From positions 1,326,562 to 1,390,561 of the forward strand of contig NZ_FNVB01000002.1 of NCBI RefSeq assembly GCF_900108315.1: a DNA stretch of 64,000 bases, in the 5' to 3' direction. Each line of letters begins with the position of its first letter. The first letter of the stretch is position 1. This document shows, piece after piece, positions 50,631-62,282 of the stretch. The position numbers and the translations under genes were made by a program. The notes under the pieces were generated by a model. That model was not told the origin of the DNA and ran no database searches. It saw nothing but the letters and a program-made list of their open reading frames with translations. Source of the stretch: Saccharopolyspora kobensis. GTDB lineage: Bacteria; Actinomycetota; Actinomycetes; Mycobacteriales; Pseudonocardiaceae.

Positions 50631-51023
50631 TCACGTCGCGGCCGGGCGATCACCCATCCGGGAGGGCTCCAGCAACGAGATCGCGTTGCCGTCGGGATCG
50701 GTGAACGACGTCGCCCGGCCCCACGGCATCGCCTGCGCGTCGCCGGCCTGCACGCCCGCCGCGCGCAGCTCGGCGACATCGGCGTCCACGTCCTCGGTGT
50801 GGAACTGCAGGTGCACCGGGCCGCTGAGCTCCATGCCCGCCACCGGGAAGTCCACCAGCACCACGCCGCTGGGCGAACCGGGCGGAGCGACCATCAGGAA
50901 CCGGCCGTGCGGGCCGGCCACGTCCACCACCAGCTCGAAACCGAGCACGTCGACGTAGAAGTCGCGGGAGCGGGCCTGATCGCTGACCGGAACGGACACG
51001 AACTGCAGGCGTGAGATGCGCAT
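50631..51023 (-). CDS. VOC-family (glyoxalase-like) protein
   Basis: A 130-residue protein with two beta-alpha-beta-beta-beta modules: LQFVSVPVSDQARSRDFYVD followed by VLGFEL, and GPVHLQFHTEDVDADVAEL with SFTDPDGNAISLLEP. These are standard VOC motifs. The likely metal ligands (His in VHLQFH, Glu in LLEP) are present at the second module; the first His is replaced by Gln in LQFVSV. It lies 28 bases after the GNAT gene on the same strand, probably as an operon. Function could be detoxification or antibiotic binding. Confidence 0.88.
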   Translation of the reverse strand: MRISRLQFVSVPVSDQARSRDFYVDVLGFELVVDVAGPHGRFLMVAPPGSPSGVVLVDFPVAGMELSGPVHLQFHTEDVDADVAELRAAGVQAGDAQAMPWGRATSFTDPDGNAISLLEPSRMGDRPAAT

Positions 51024-51051
51024 GACGCCACCGTAAACCGATCGCCCGCGC

Positions 51052-51510
51052 CTACAATTCGAACGCCAGATGCGGCCGCGACCAGGTGATCTCACCCGCC
51101 GGCGGCACCGTGCCGACCCGCCGGGCGCCCACCGACAGGTAGAAGCCCTCCGACGGCGGGTGCGACACCACGTGCAGCCGCCGCAGCCCCCGAGCGCGGG
51201 CCTGCCGGCAGGCATCGGCGATGAGCAGCCGCCCGAGACCCCGGCCCTGCGCCGCATCGTCGACGAACATGTAGTCCAGCTCGCCCTCACCCTCGGCGCC
51301 GCGCCCCGGCACGATCACCGTGTGAAAGCCCAGCGGCCGCCCGTCACCGTCGCGGGCCACCCGCACCAGGTGCTCGGCGAGGTAGTCGGCGTCGATGCCC
51401 AGTCCGGCCACCATCACCCGGTAGTGCCCGTCGTAGGCGCTGCTGGTGCGCACGATCCGCGTCAGCTCCTCGGCATCGGCGATCGTCGCGTCCTCCACGT
51501 GCGTCGTCAT
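51052..51510 (-). CDS. GNAT-family N-acetyltransferase
   Basis: A 152-residue protein. GELDYMFVDDAAQGRGLGRL followed by LIADACRQARARGLRRLHVV carries the acetyl-CoA motif QGRGLG, and SEGFYLSVGARRVG is the C-terminal motif. Acceptor unknown. It is first in a probable two-gene unit with the VOC protein. Confidence 0.9.
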   Translation of the reverse strand: MTTHVEDATIADAEELTRIVRTSSAYDGHYRVMVAGLGIDADYLAEHLVRVARDGDGRPLGFHTVIVPGRGAEGEGELDYMFVDDAAQGRGLGRLLIADACRQARARGLRRLHVVSHPPSEGFYLSVGARRVGTVPPAGEITWSRPHLAFEL

Positions 51511-51559
51511 GACGCCGAGTCAACACCACGCCCACGACACCCAGCGGCGATGTGCGGGC

Positions 51560-52642
51560 TCACCACAGCGAGTCGAGGACCTCCTCCAGGGCGAGCATGC
51601 GGTGCGGGCCCGCGAGGTGGCGGGTGAGGTAGGCGCAGGAATAGCCGTGCCGCAGCGAAACCCACGCAGTGGAACCACCGATCCCGCCCATGGCCAGCTC
51701 GTCCTCGCCGCGCTGCGCTCCCAGCGTCCAGGTCACGTCGTGGTTCAGGAACTCGTCGTGGCCGCTGGCCTGCGGGGCGATGAACTCGCCGTGCAGCTGC
51801 TCGCCGAGCAGCCGCGCCACCGGTCCGGCGGTGTCGGTGAGCGCGGCGAAGAACGACGCCACCGCGGCGGCCGTGGCGTGCAGGCCGATCGCCGGGAACT
51901 GCGCCTGCCGCCACCGCCCGCTGTTGGCCACCGCCACCTCCAGCGCTCCCGGTGGTGTGGTCAGGGCGCGCTGGACCAGCCCGCCCGCCTGCCCGAACGT
52001 CCAGTACGCGGGATCGCCGACGACCAGTTCGGCCACCCTCGGCAGATCCGCCTCGAGCACGCCGAAGTGCGCGTCCCACTCCAGCGGTGCGGCCACCTCG
52101 TGCCGGAACACCTCGCCCAGGCTGCGCCCGGTGATCGCGCGCACCACCCCGTCGAGCAGGTGCCCGTAGGTCAGGGCGTGCTCGGCGATGCGGCTGCCGG
52201 GCCGCCATTCCGGTGCGGCCGCGGCGAGCTCGGCGCGCAGCCGCGCGTCGTCGAGCAGGTCGCTGGTCGTCTCCGGGAACGCCGGCTGCCCGGCCTGGTG
52301 GCTGAGCAGCTGCCGCAGCGTCGTGGCCGACTTGCCCGCCGCGGCGTAGTCCGGCCACACCTCGGCCACCGGCCGGTCCAGCCCCACTCCGGCATCGGCG
52401 AGCACCTTCACCGCCGTCAGCGCGGCCAGCGGTTTGCCCAGCGAGAAGACCTGCACCAAGGTGTCATCGCGCCACGGTGCGCTGTGCGCGGCGTCGGTCC
52501 AACCACCGCTGAGCCGCACCACCTCCCGGCCATCGTGGCGCACCACCAGCCCCGCACCGGTCTCCGCGCCGGAGGCGAGCAACCGGTCGAACACCTCGCG
52601 CACCGCGGCGAACCGCTCGTCCACCACGCCCTGCGACCTCAT
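51560..52642 (-). CDS. Serine hydrolase, EstB/class C beta-lactamase-like
   Basis: A 360-residue protein without signal peptide. The nucleophile motif is SLGK in VQVFSLGKPLAAL (SxxK). The YxN motif is altered to YGH in ALTYGHLLDGVV, as in EstB-type esterases and lactone hydrolases. The final glycine motif region is MGGIGGSTAWVSLRHG, replacing KTG. ATG 52642 lies close to GGGGAG. It is the upstream neighbour of the GNAT-VOC pair, 49 bases away on the same strand. Likely an esterase of unknown substrate. Confidence 0.88.
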   Translation of the reverse strand: MRSQGVVDERFAAVREVFDRLLASGAETGAGLVVRHDGREVVRLSGGWTDAAHSAPWRDDTLVQVFSLGKPLAALTAVKVLADAGVGLDRPVAEVWPDYAAAGKSATTLRQLLSHQAGQPAFPETTSDLLDDARLRAELAAAAPEWRPGSRIAEHALTYGHLLDGVVRAITGRSLGEVFRHEVAAPLEWDAHFGVLEADLPRVAELVVGDPAYWTFGQAGGLVQRALTTPPGALEVAVANSGRWRQAQFPAIGLHATAAAVASFFAALTDTAGPVARLLGEQLHGEFIAPQASGHDEFLNHDVTWTLGAQRGEDELAMGGIGGSTAWVSLRHGYSCAYLTRHLAGPHRMLALEEVLDSLW

Positions 52643-52958
52643 CGCTCCCCGTTCTTCCACAATGGACCCGGCTGCTGGTTCGGAGCACCACCTGCGGGTC
52701 GAACGCGGGTCGGCCCCAGCCCGCCCGCACGAGTCCCGGGGTGCTGCGGTCGATGCGGTGCGCTGCGGCCACGGCGATGCGCCCGACGAACGGCCCATCA
52801 GCAGCGTGCCCGCTGGCCACCCCGCTCCTCCCGCAGCACCCTCTCCACAACCAGTCCTGTCATCGACTGACCACTCCAGACTATTGGGACGATCAACCGA
52901 TTTTTCCCCCGCAGCGAACACCGGCTCGCGGACCGCGCGACGCCGGTAGCGTCGTGGC
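52643..52958. other. Gene-free stretch between hydrolase and RidA genes
   Basis: No supportable gene. Short open frames on both strands lack ribosome sites and family motifs. TAGCGT (52947-52952) six bases before GTG 52959 is the likely leaderless promoter of the RidA gene. Confidence 0.4.
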
Positions 52959-53369
52959 GTGCCAAGCAAGATCCGCCTCCTGCGCTGCGCAGCACTGTCC
53001 GATGTGGCCGAATACGCCTACGGCGCCGCCGTGCCACCCGATGCCCACCTCTTGTTCGCCGCCGGAGCCTGCCCGCTCGACGACGCCGGAAAGACCGTGG
53101 CGGTCGGCGACTACGCCGGTCAGGCCCGCCAGATGATGCACAACCTCAAGACCGCCCTGGCCGAGGCCGGGGCCGAACTGTCCGATGTGGTCAAGACGAC
53201 CGTCTACGTGGCCAGCAGCTCCCAGCGGGACCTGGTCGCGGCCTGGAAAGTGGTGCGCGACTGCTTCGGCGACCACGACCCGCCCAGCACCCTGCTCGGC
53301 GTGACGGTCCTGGGCTACGACGACCAGCTCGTGGAGATCGACGCACTGGCGGCCCTGGACGCCGGCTGA
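52959..53369 (+). CDS. RidA/YjgF-family protein
   Basis: A 136-residue protein. VAEYAYGAAVPPDAHLLFAA is a variant of the Rid N-terminal pattern, QARQMMHNLKTALAEAGAEL and DVVKTTVYVASSSQRDLVAA are typical, and STLLGVTVLGYDDQLVEIDA replaces the arginine-bearing C-terminal motif of RidA. It therefore belongs to a divergent Rid subgroup without proven deaminase activity. GTG 52959 lies six bases after a TAGCGT hexamer, suggesting a leaderless mRNA. Confidence 0.85.
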   Translation: MPSKIRLLRCAALSDVAEYAYGAAVPPDAHLLFAAGACPLDDAGKTVAVGDYAGQARQMMHNLKTALAEAGAELSDVVKTTVYVASSSQRDLVAAWKVVRDCFGDHDPPSTLLGVTVLGYDDQLVEIDALAALDAG

Positions 53370-53440
53370 TCCCGCGGTGGTGCGCCGGGCCGGGCGCACC
53401 ACCGCCTCCCGCGCCGGAACGCCGATCGCTTCCCACCACC

Positions 53441-53460
53441 ACTATCACGGGTGTGATAGT
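53441..53460. promoter_or_regulatory. Perfect 20-bp palindrome, candidate TetR operator
   Basis: ACTATCAC (53441-53448), GGGT, GTGATAGT (53453-53460). It overlaps the probable -10 (TAGTTT at 53457-53462) of the TetR gene starting at 53469, so binding would shut off the TetR-MFS unit. Confidence 0.75.
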
Positions 53461-53468
53461 TTCTGGGC

Positions 53469-54059
53469 GTGGGTGAGATGACCGAGCGGCGGAGCACTGC
53501 CCGGCGACGAATCCTCGACGCCGTCTTCGACCTGGTCGCGCGAGGAGGCCTGGCGGAGGCGTCGCTGCGGAAGGTCGCCGACGCATCGGGCATCAACATC
53601 GGCTCCGTGCGCCACTACTTCGACAGCCACGAGGCGCTCATGGTGGCCGCGGCCGAAGAGGTCGGCGCACGAATGGAACGCAGGCTGGCCGCGACGGCGA
53701 CACCGCAGCACCCCGCGAGCGCAGCCGAACGCCGGGAGCTGCTGCAGGCCGTCGCCCTGGCCGTGCTGCCGATCGCGCCTGAAGAGCGCGCAGAGCTCAT
53801 CGTCCTGGTGGAGTTCCTCGTGGCCGCACGCATCCGGCCGGAGTTCCGGCAGGTCACCGTGCGCATGGGCACCGACATGCGGTACGTGGTCCGCCAGGCC
53901 CTGGAGCTGACCGGCGTCCAGGCCGACGACCTGCAGACGGAGTTGTTCGTCGCCGTCATCGAAGGACTGACGTTCGAGCTCGTGTACCCGCACGGTTCGC
54001 AAGAGGACCTCTCCCCGGTCGACGTCCTGCGGCACCACATCGCCACCCTCATCCCCTGA
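53469..54059 (+). CDS. TetR-family transcriptional regulator
   Basis: A 196-residue protein. Its helix-turn-helix reads LVARGGLAEASLRKVADASG followed by INIGSVRHYFDSHEALMVAA. The C-terminal domain (BetI-like) carries FVAVIEGLTFELVYP. The GTG at 53469 has no ribosome site and is near a -10, suggesting a leaderless mRNA. A perfect palindrome overlaps the promoter. The MFS gene starts 78 bases downstream on the same strand, so this is a regulator-pump pair. Confidence 0.92.
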   Translation: MGEMTERRSTARRRILDAVFDLVARGGLAEASLRKVADASGINIGSVRHYFDSHEALMVAAAEEVGARMERRLAATATPQHPASAAERRELLQAVALAVLPIAPEERAELIVLVEFLVAARIRPEFRQVTVRMGTDMRYVVRQALELTGVQADDLQTELFVAVIEGLTFELVYPHGSQEDLSPVDVLRHHIATLIP

Positions 54060-54137
54060 TCTCCCGCCCGCTGCGGCCATCTGCTGCTCCCGTCGAGCGC
54101 GCTGCGGGGAATTCCGCACCCGTTGAGGAGACCTGCC

Positions 54138-55328
54138 TTGCCCCGCTGGATCATCGCGCTGTCCCTGGGCGCGCTCGTCTTCTACACCGACGACTACGTG
54201 ATCGCCGGTGTCCTCCCGGAGATCGCCACCGACCTGGCGGTCTCCGAAGGCACCGCGGGCCAGCTGGTGACGGTGTTCTCGGTGACGGTCGCGCTGGCAG
54301 CGCCGGTCGCCGCGATCGCGGCGACCCGCGTGCGCCGTCGCACGCTGCTGACCGCCGCGGCGGCGGTCTTCACCCTCGCCAACGCCCTCGCCGCCACGGC
54401 AACCGGTTTCGAAGCCCTGCTCGTCCTGCGCGTGATCGCGGCACTGGCGGCGGCCGCCGCCACCCCGGCGCTGTTCGGCCTCGCCGCCCAACTCGCCCCG
54501 CCCGAGCGCATCGGCCGCTACGTCGCAGCCGTGGCCTTCGGGGTGACCGGAGCGATCGCGCTCGGCGTTCCGGCCGGAACCTGGATCGGCGGTGCCCTGA
54601 ACTGGCGAGCGACGTTCATGACGATGGCCATCGCCGGAGCGCTGATCACCACCGGGTTCGCCACCCAACTGCCCGGGCGCACCGGCAGCGCACCCGCGCT
54701 CTCGCTGCGGTCGCAGCTGACGATCCTGCTGCGACCCGCCATCTCCCTCGGCCTGGCCGCGAACGTGACGCTCATGCTCGGCTCGATGATGCTGCTGACC
54801 TACCTGGCCCCGTTCACCGCGGCGTTGTCCACCGCCGACATCAGCGCGCGCGGAACCCTGTTCGCCTTCTCCGGCGTCGCGGGCATGGTGGGCATCTGGG
54901 CGGGCGGGCTCGCCACGGACGAGTGGGGCCCGGTGCGCACTCTGGCAGCGGGCATCGGCGCGTTCATCCTGGCAGTGGTCGCGTTGGCGGCACTGTGGAC
55001 GGTCCGCCCGGTGCCCGTCCTGGCGCTGCTGCCCGTCGTGGCGCTGCAGGGCGCTGCGGCGTTCTGGATCTCCCCGGCGATCCAGGCGCGACTGCACCAG
55101 CTCGCCGGTCCGGTCTCCGCGCAGGCCCTGGCGATGAACACCTCCGGCACCTACCTGGGAGCCGCCCTCGGCGGCGTCGTCGGAGGCCTGGCCATCGACA
55201 CCTCCGGGCCCGGGCCGCTGCCGGTCATCGCCGGTGCGGCGGGCCTGGTGGCACTCGGCCTGCTGCTGCTCACCGCACGCGCCCCGGAACCGGGGCGGAA
55301 GCGAGCCGACCACCGCTCAGATCGCTGA
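54138..55328 (+). CDS. MFS transporter (AraJ/Cmr-like)
   Basis: A 396-residue protein with about 12 hydrophobic segments: LGALVFYTDDYVIAGVLPEI in helix 1, then TRVRRRTLLTAAAAVFTLAN after helix 2, and a GVTGAIALGVPAGTWIGGAL antiporter-type motif in helix 5. The start is TTG 54138 behind GAGGAG. It is downstream of the TetR gene with which it likely forms a drug-inducible pair. The export substrate is unknown. Confidence 0.9.
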   Translation: MPRWIIALSLGALVFYTDDYVIAGVLPEIATDLAVSEGTAGQLVTVFSVTVALAAPVAAIAATRVRRRTLLTAAAAVFTLANALAATATGFEALLVLRVIAALAAAAATPALFGLAAQLAPPERIGRYVAAVAFGVTGAIALGVPAGTWIGGALNWRATFMTMAIAGALITTGFATQLPGRTGSAPALSLRSQLTILLRPAISLGLAANVTLMLGSMMLLTYLAPFTAALSTADISARGTLFAFSGVAGMVGIWAGGLATDEWGPVRTLAAGIGAFILAVVALAALWTVRPVPVLALLPVVALQGAAAFWISPAIQARLHQLAGPVSAQALAMNTSGTYLGAALGGVVGGLAIDTSGPGPLPVIAGAAGLVALGLLLLTARAPEPGRKRADHRSDR

Positions 55329-55443
55329 TCGGCTTCCCGGAGACGAGATCGTGCGGACCCGGGCCCGCACGCCCCTGGGCGGGTCCGCCACCGGAACCAG
55401 GGACAATGGAGCAACCCGACCGCCCACCTGGAGCACATCAGCG

Positions 55444-56265
55444 TTGTCCCACACCGACCTCACCCCGGCCGGGCTCGGCCTGCACGCCGACTGCGGCAGC
55501 TGCGCCGGGCTGTGCTGCGTGGCCCTGCCCTTCTCCGCCTCCGCGGGCTTCGCCGTGGACAAGGACGCCGGCACGCCGTGCACCAACCTGCTCGCCGACT
55601 TCAGCTGCGGCATCCACGCCCACCTGCGCGAACGGGGCTTCTCCGGGTGCACGGTCTTCGACTGCTTCGGCGCCGGGCAGAAGGTCTCCCAGCTGACCTT
55701 CGGCGGCCGCGACTGGCGGCAGGAGCCGCGGCGAGCCGGGCAGATGTTCACCGCCTTCGCCGTGATGCGCCAGCTGCACGAACTGCTGTGGTACCTGGCC
55801 GACGCGCTGACCCGGCCGGCCGCCGCGCCGGTGCACGAGGACCTGCGGCGGGCGCTGCGCGAGACCGACGCGCTCACCCGCGGGACGGCCGAGGAAGTGA
55901 CCGACGTCGACGTCGCCGCGGTGCGCCAGGACATCAACGCCCTGCTGGTGCGCACCAGCGAACTGGTCCGCGCCGAGGTCGGCGGCCGCACCAAGAACCA
56001 TCGAGGCGCCGACCTCATCGGCGCCTCGATGCGCGGTGCGCGGCTGCGGGGAGCGAACCTGCGCGGAGCGCTGCTCATCGCAGCCGACCTGCGCGGCGCG
56101 GACCTGGGATCGGCCGATGTCATCGGCGCGGACTTCCGCGACACCGATCTGCGCGGCGCCGATCTCACCAATGCCCTCTTCCTCACCCAGGCCCAGGTCA
56201 ACGCCGCCAAGGGCGACGCGGCCACGGTGATCCCCGCCGGACTGGACCGCCCCGCGCACTGGTGA
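55444..56265 (+). CDS. Pentapeptide-repeat protein with Cys-rich N-terminus
   Basis: A 273-residue soluble protein. The N-terminal 75 residues have conserved Cys positions in DCGSCAGLCCVALPFSASAG, TPCTNL, FSCGIHAHLRERGFSGCTVF and DCFGAG, a metal-binding pattern (Fe-S or Zn) related to YkgJ-type proteins. Residues about 185-245 are pentapeptide repeats (GADLI GASMR GARLR GANLR), which form a right-handed beta-helix; in Qnr-like proteins this mimics DNA and protects gyrase, but here it is short. The start TTG 55444 is behind GGAG at 10 bases and is uncertain. Confidence 0.85.
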   Translation: MSHTDLTPAGLGLHADCGSCAGLCCVALPFSASAGFAVDKDAGTPCTNLLADFSCGIHAHLRERGFSGCTVFDCFGAGQKVSQLTFGGRDWRQEPRRAGQMFTAFAVMRQLHELLWYLADALTRPAAAPVHEDLRRALRETDALTRGTAEEVTDVDVAAVRQDINALLVRTSELVRAEVGGRTKNHRGADLIGASMRGARLRGANLRGALLIAADLRGADLGSADVIGADFRDTDLRGADLTNALFLTQAQVNAAKGDAATVIPAGLDRPAHW

Positions 56266-57741
56266 TCAGGCCTTGGCCGGGCGCAGCAGCACGACCGCGA
56301 CGACGGCCAGCCCGGCCAGCACCACCGCTCCGATGCCGCCCACGACGTTGATCCCGCTGGTGAAGGCCTCGCGAGCGGCGTCGAGCAGCCCGGTGGGCTG
56401 CGTGCCCTCCAGCGCGATGACATCGGCGAGGGTTTCCGACTGGCCCGGCGCGCTCGCCATCTGCGCCTGGTAGATGGCCGTGACGAGCGTGCCCATCACC
56501 GCCACGCCGAGCCCGACGCCGAGCTCCCCGCTGGTCTCCGACAGCGCCGCGGCCGCCCCGGCGCGCTCCGGCGGGGCGCTGCCCACGACCAGATCGGTGG
56601 TCAGCACACTCATCGGGCTCAACCCGGCGGTCACCAGGGCCGTGGCGATCACCACCGCGGGCACGCTGCTGCCGTCGAGGGCGATGAACAGCACGAATCC
56701 GGCCACCGAGAGCACCGCGCCCGCCGCGATCGCCCGCGCCGGCCCCCACCGGCGCGCCACCACGGGCGCCAGCAGCGATGCGCCCGCCGCGGTGATGGCC
56801 ACCGCGGTCAGCCACATCCCGGTCCGCAGCGGCGAGAGGCCGGCGACGCCCTGCAGGAACTGCGGCACCAGGTAGTACACGCCGTTGACCACCAGCAGCC
56901 CCGTCAGCAGCAGCACTAGCGCCACGCTGAAGGTGCGGTTGCCGAACAGGCTCACGTCCACCAGCGGATCGCTCATGCGCCGCTGCCGCCGCACGAAGAC
57001 GACCCCGGCGACAGCTCCGGCCGCCAGCGCCAACAGCGGCACGAGGCCCGGACCGCGGTGCGCGAGCTCCTTGAACCCGTAGACCAGCGGCACGATCGTC
57101 AGCAGCGACAGCAGCACGCTGAGCGGATCCAGCCGGCCGGCGCTCTCCGGGCGGTGTTCGGGCAGCAGCCACGGTCCGAGCAGCAGCACCAGCACCATGA
57201 CCGGCACGGCGAGCAGGAACACCGAGCCCCACCAGAACGCCTCCAGCAGGAGCCCGCCGATCAGCGGGCCGACCGCCACCCCCGCGGTGAAGGTCGTCAT
57301 CCACACCGCGATCGCCACCGACCGCTGAGCGGGATCGGTGAACATCGTGCGGATCAGCGCCAGGGTGGAGGGCATCAGCGTCGCCCCGGTGATGCCCAGC
57401 AGCGCGCGGGCGGCGATGAGCATCCCCGCGGTGGGAGCGAACGCCGCCAGCACCGAGGCCGCGGCGAACGCGGCCGAACCGATCAGCAGCAGCCTGCGGC
57501 GGCCGATCCGGTCGCCCAGCGTGCCCATCGTGACCAGGAAACCGGCGATGAGGAACCCGTAGGCATCCATGATCCACAGCGCCTGGGTGCTGCTCGGGCG
57601 CAGGTCCGCGCTCAGGTGCGGCGCGGCGAGGTAGAGGACGCTGACATCCATGGCCAGCACCAGGAGGGGCAGCGCGAGCACGGCCAGTCCGGCCCACTCC
57701 CGCGCTCCGGCGCGACTCCGTCGCTTCTCTTCGGGAACCAT
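56266..57741 (-). CDS. MFS transporter, DHA2 (SmvA/QacA-like) family
   Basis: A 491-residue protein with 14 hydrophobic segments. Motif D1 is VLAMDVSVLYLAAPHLSADL in helix 1, motif A is GTLGDRIGRRRLLLIGSAAF after helix 2, and the DHA2 antiporter motif is in helix 5 (AGVAVGPLIGGLLLEAFWWG). It should export lipophilic or cationic drugs. It has a good match to the SmvA subgroup. It faces the PHP-helicase gene divergently with a 120-base spacer and no adjacent regulator. Confidence 0.93.
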   Translation of the reverse strand: MVPEEKRRSRAGAREWAGLAVLALPLLVLAMDVSVLYLAAPHLSADLRPSSTQALWIMDAYGFLIAGFLVTMGTLGDRIGRRRLLLIGSAAFAAASVLAAFAPTAGMLIAARALLGITGATLMPSTLALIRTMFTDPAQRSVAIAVWMTTFTAGVAVGPLIGGLLLEAFWWGSVFLLAVPVMVLVLLLGPWLLPEHRPESAGRLDPLSVLLSLLTIVPLVYGFKELAHRGPGLVPLLALAAGAVAGVVFVRRQRRMSDPLVDVSLFGNRTFSVALVLLLTGLLVVNGVYYLVPQFLQGVAGLSPLRTGMWLTAVAITAAGASLLAPVVARRWGPARAIAAGAVLSVAGFVLFIALDGSSVPAVVIATALVTAGLSPMSVLTTDLVVGSAPPERAGAAAALSETSGELGVGLGVAVMGTLVTAIYQAQMASAPGQSETLADVIALEGTQPTGLLDAAREAFTSGINVVGGIGAVVLAGLAVVAVVLLRPAKA

Positions 57742-57861
57742 GCCCTGATCGTCAGACCTCGACCATGCTGGAGGTCAAGGGAATTTCCGCACCGCCCGGC
57801 GCGTTCGGCGGTCGCCCGGGCCGGGGACGCCGCGCCGCGGCGTGCCTGGCAAGATCGCCGA

Positions 57862-60957
<3,096 letters not shown>

Positions 60958-61006
60958 ACGTTCCCCGCGCCGCTGTGATCGGCTTGCGGCCGGGTACCCG
61001 CCGCGT

Positions 61007-62179
61007 TCACCGAGCGGCGGCCAGCACCGCCGCGAGGCCTTCTCGCAGGTCCTTGACGAAATGCTCGGGGACCTCCAGCGACGGGAAGTGCCCACCGCGC
61101 TCGGGCGAGCTCCACCGGACGATCTGCCGGTACCGCTCCTGCGCCCAGGGCCGCGGGCACTTCTCGACGTCGCGGGGGTACATGGTGATCGCGGACGGGA
61201 CGTCGACCCGGAGATCGGGATCCAGCGAGTTGTGGCTCTCGTAGTAGATCCGGGCCGCCGATGCACCGGTCCGCGTCAGCCAGTACAGGGTGACGTCGTC
61301 GAGAACCCTGTCCGCGGAAATCGTCTCGAACGGGCTGTCCTCGGTGTCCGACCACTCGGCGAACTTGTCGAGGAGCCAGGCGAGGAGCCCGACGGGCGAG
61401 TCGACGAGCGAGTAGCCGATGGTCTGCGGCCGGGTCGCCTGCTGCTTGGCGTACGCCGCGCGGTGGCGCCAGAAATGGCGGGTTTGCTCGGCCCACTCGC
61501 GCTCGGCCGCCGTCAGCCCGTCCGTTGTCGACCCGGGAAGCCCCTCCGCGAACGTCGTGTGGATGCCGAGCACGTGCGCCGGGAACCTGCCGCCGAGGAC
61601 CGTGGTGATGTTCCCTCCCCAGTCGCCGCCGTGGGCCGCGAACCTGTCGTAGCCGAGACGCCCCATCAGCTGCACCCAGGCGGCCGCGATCTTCTCGGTT
61701 CCCCACCCGGTGGTGGCCGGTTTGTCGCTGTAGCCGAAGCCCGGGAGCGACGGAACCACGACGTGGAACGCCGGCGCGTCCGCGTCGTGCGGATCGGCCA
61801 GTTCGTCGACCACGTCGACGAACTCGGCGACGCTGCCCGGCCAGCCGTGCGTCACGATCAGCGGGGTGGCATCCGCGCGCGCGGACCGGCGGTGCAGGAA
61901 GTGGATCCCCAGGTCGTCGATGGTCGTGCGGAACTGGCCGATCCGGTCGAGGCGCTCTTCGAACGACCGCCACTCGTACTCGGTGCGCCAGTAGTTCACG
62001 ACTTCGACGAGGTCGGCGAGGGGGACGCCCTGCGCCCACCGGCCGGGGCCGGGCGCGGCGCCGCGGACCGTCTCCGCCTCCGGTAGCCGCGCCGCGGCCA
62101 GTCGCGCGCGCAGATCGTCGAGGTCGGCGTCGGTCGCGCGGGATTCGAATTCGTGCACGTCGTCGGTCGGACGGGGCAT
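61007..62179 (-). CDS. Epoxide hydrolase family protein (EHN domain)
   Basis: A 390-residue soluble enzyme. The N-terminal EHN region (residues 1-100) contains DLDDLRARLAAARLPEAETV and WRTEYEWRSFEERLDRIGQF. The alpha/beta-hydrolase core has VTHGWPGS (oxyanion), AAHGGDWGG with the Asp nucleophile, a lid with catalytic Tyr residues and GHFPSLEVPEHF with the catalytic His. The family opens epoxides to diols; some members act on juvenile-hormone-like or antibiotic epoxides. It is divergent from a CGNR regulator with direct repeats between them. Confidence 0.93.
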   Translation of the reverse strand: MPRPTDDVHEFESRATDADLDDLRARLAAARLPEAETVRGAAPGPGRWAQGVPLADLVEVVNYWRTEYEWRSFEERLDRIGQFRTTIDDLGIHFLHRRSARADATPLIVTHGWPGSVAEFVDVVDELADPHDADAPAFHVVVPSLPGFGYSDKPATTGWGTEKIAAAWVQLMGRLGYDRFAAHGGDWGGNITTVLGGRFPAHVLGIHTTFAEGLPGSTTDGLTAAEREWAEQTRHFWRHRAAYAKQQATRPQTIGYSLVDSPVGLLAWLLDKFAEWSDTEDSPFETISADRVLDDVTLYWLTRTGASAARIYYESHNSLDPDLRVDVPSAITMYPRDVEKCPRPWAQERYRQIVRWSSPERGGHFPSLEVPEHFVKDLREGLAAVLAAAR

Positions 62180-62220
62180 GAGACCTCCTGGCCATCGCGA
62201 TACCGGCTACGACCTGCGTG

Positions 62221-62282
62221 GAACCGGCTTAGGTGGTTCTAACACGTCGTCGCGTCGGCGTGCAACCGGCTAAGGTGGTTCC
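62221..62282. promoter_or_regulatory. Paired operator-like repeats between the epoxide hydrolase and CGNR genes
   Basis: AACCGGCTTAGGTGGTTC (62222-62239) and AACCGGCTAAGGTGGTTC (62264-62281) differ at one base and are 42 bp apart, four helical turns. Each has inverted ends (AACC...GGTT). The second contains TAAGGT (62271-62276) six bases before ATG 62283, so it covers the leaderless promoter of the CGNR gene. The first contains a -10-like TAGAAC for the opposite strand at its edge. Confidence 0.75.

Noticed and set aside
52643..52958. Possible gene remnant on the minus strand before the RidA gene
   Set aside because: Short stretches look protein-like but I could not assign a family or find a start, so it is left as gene-free.
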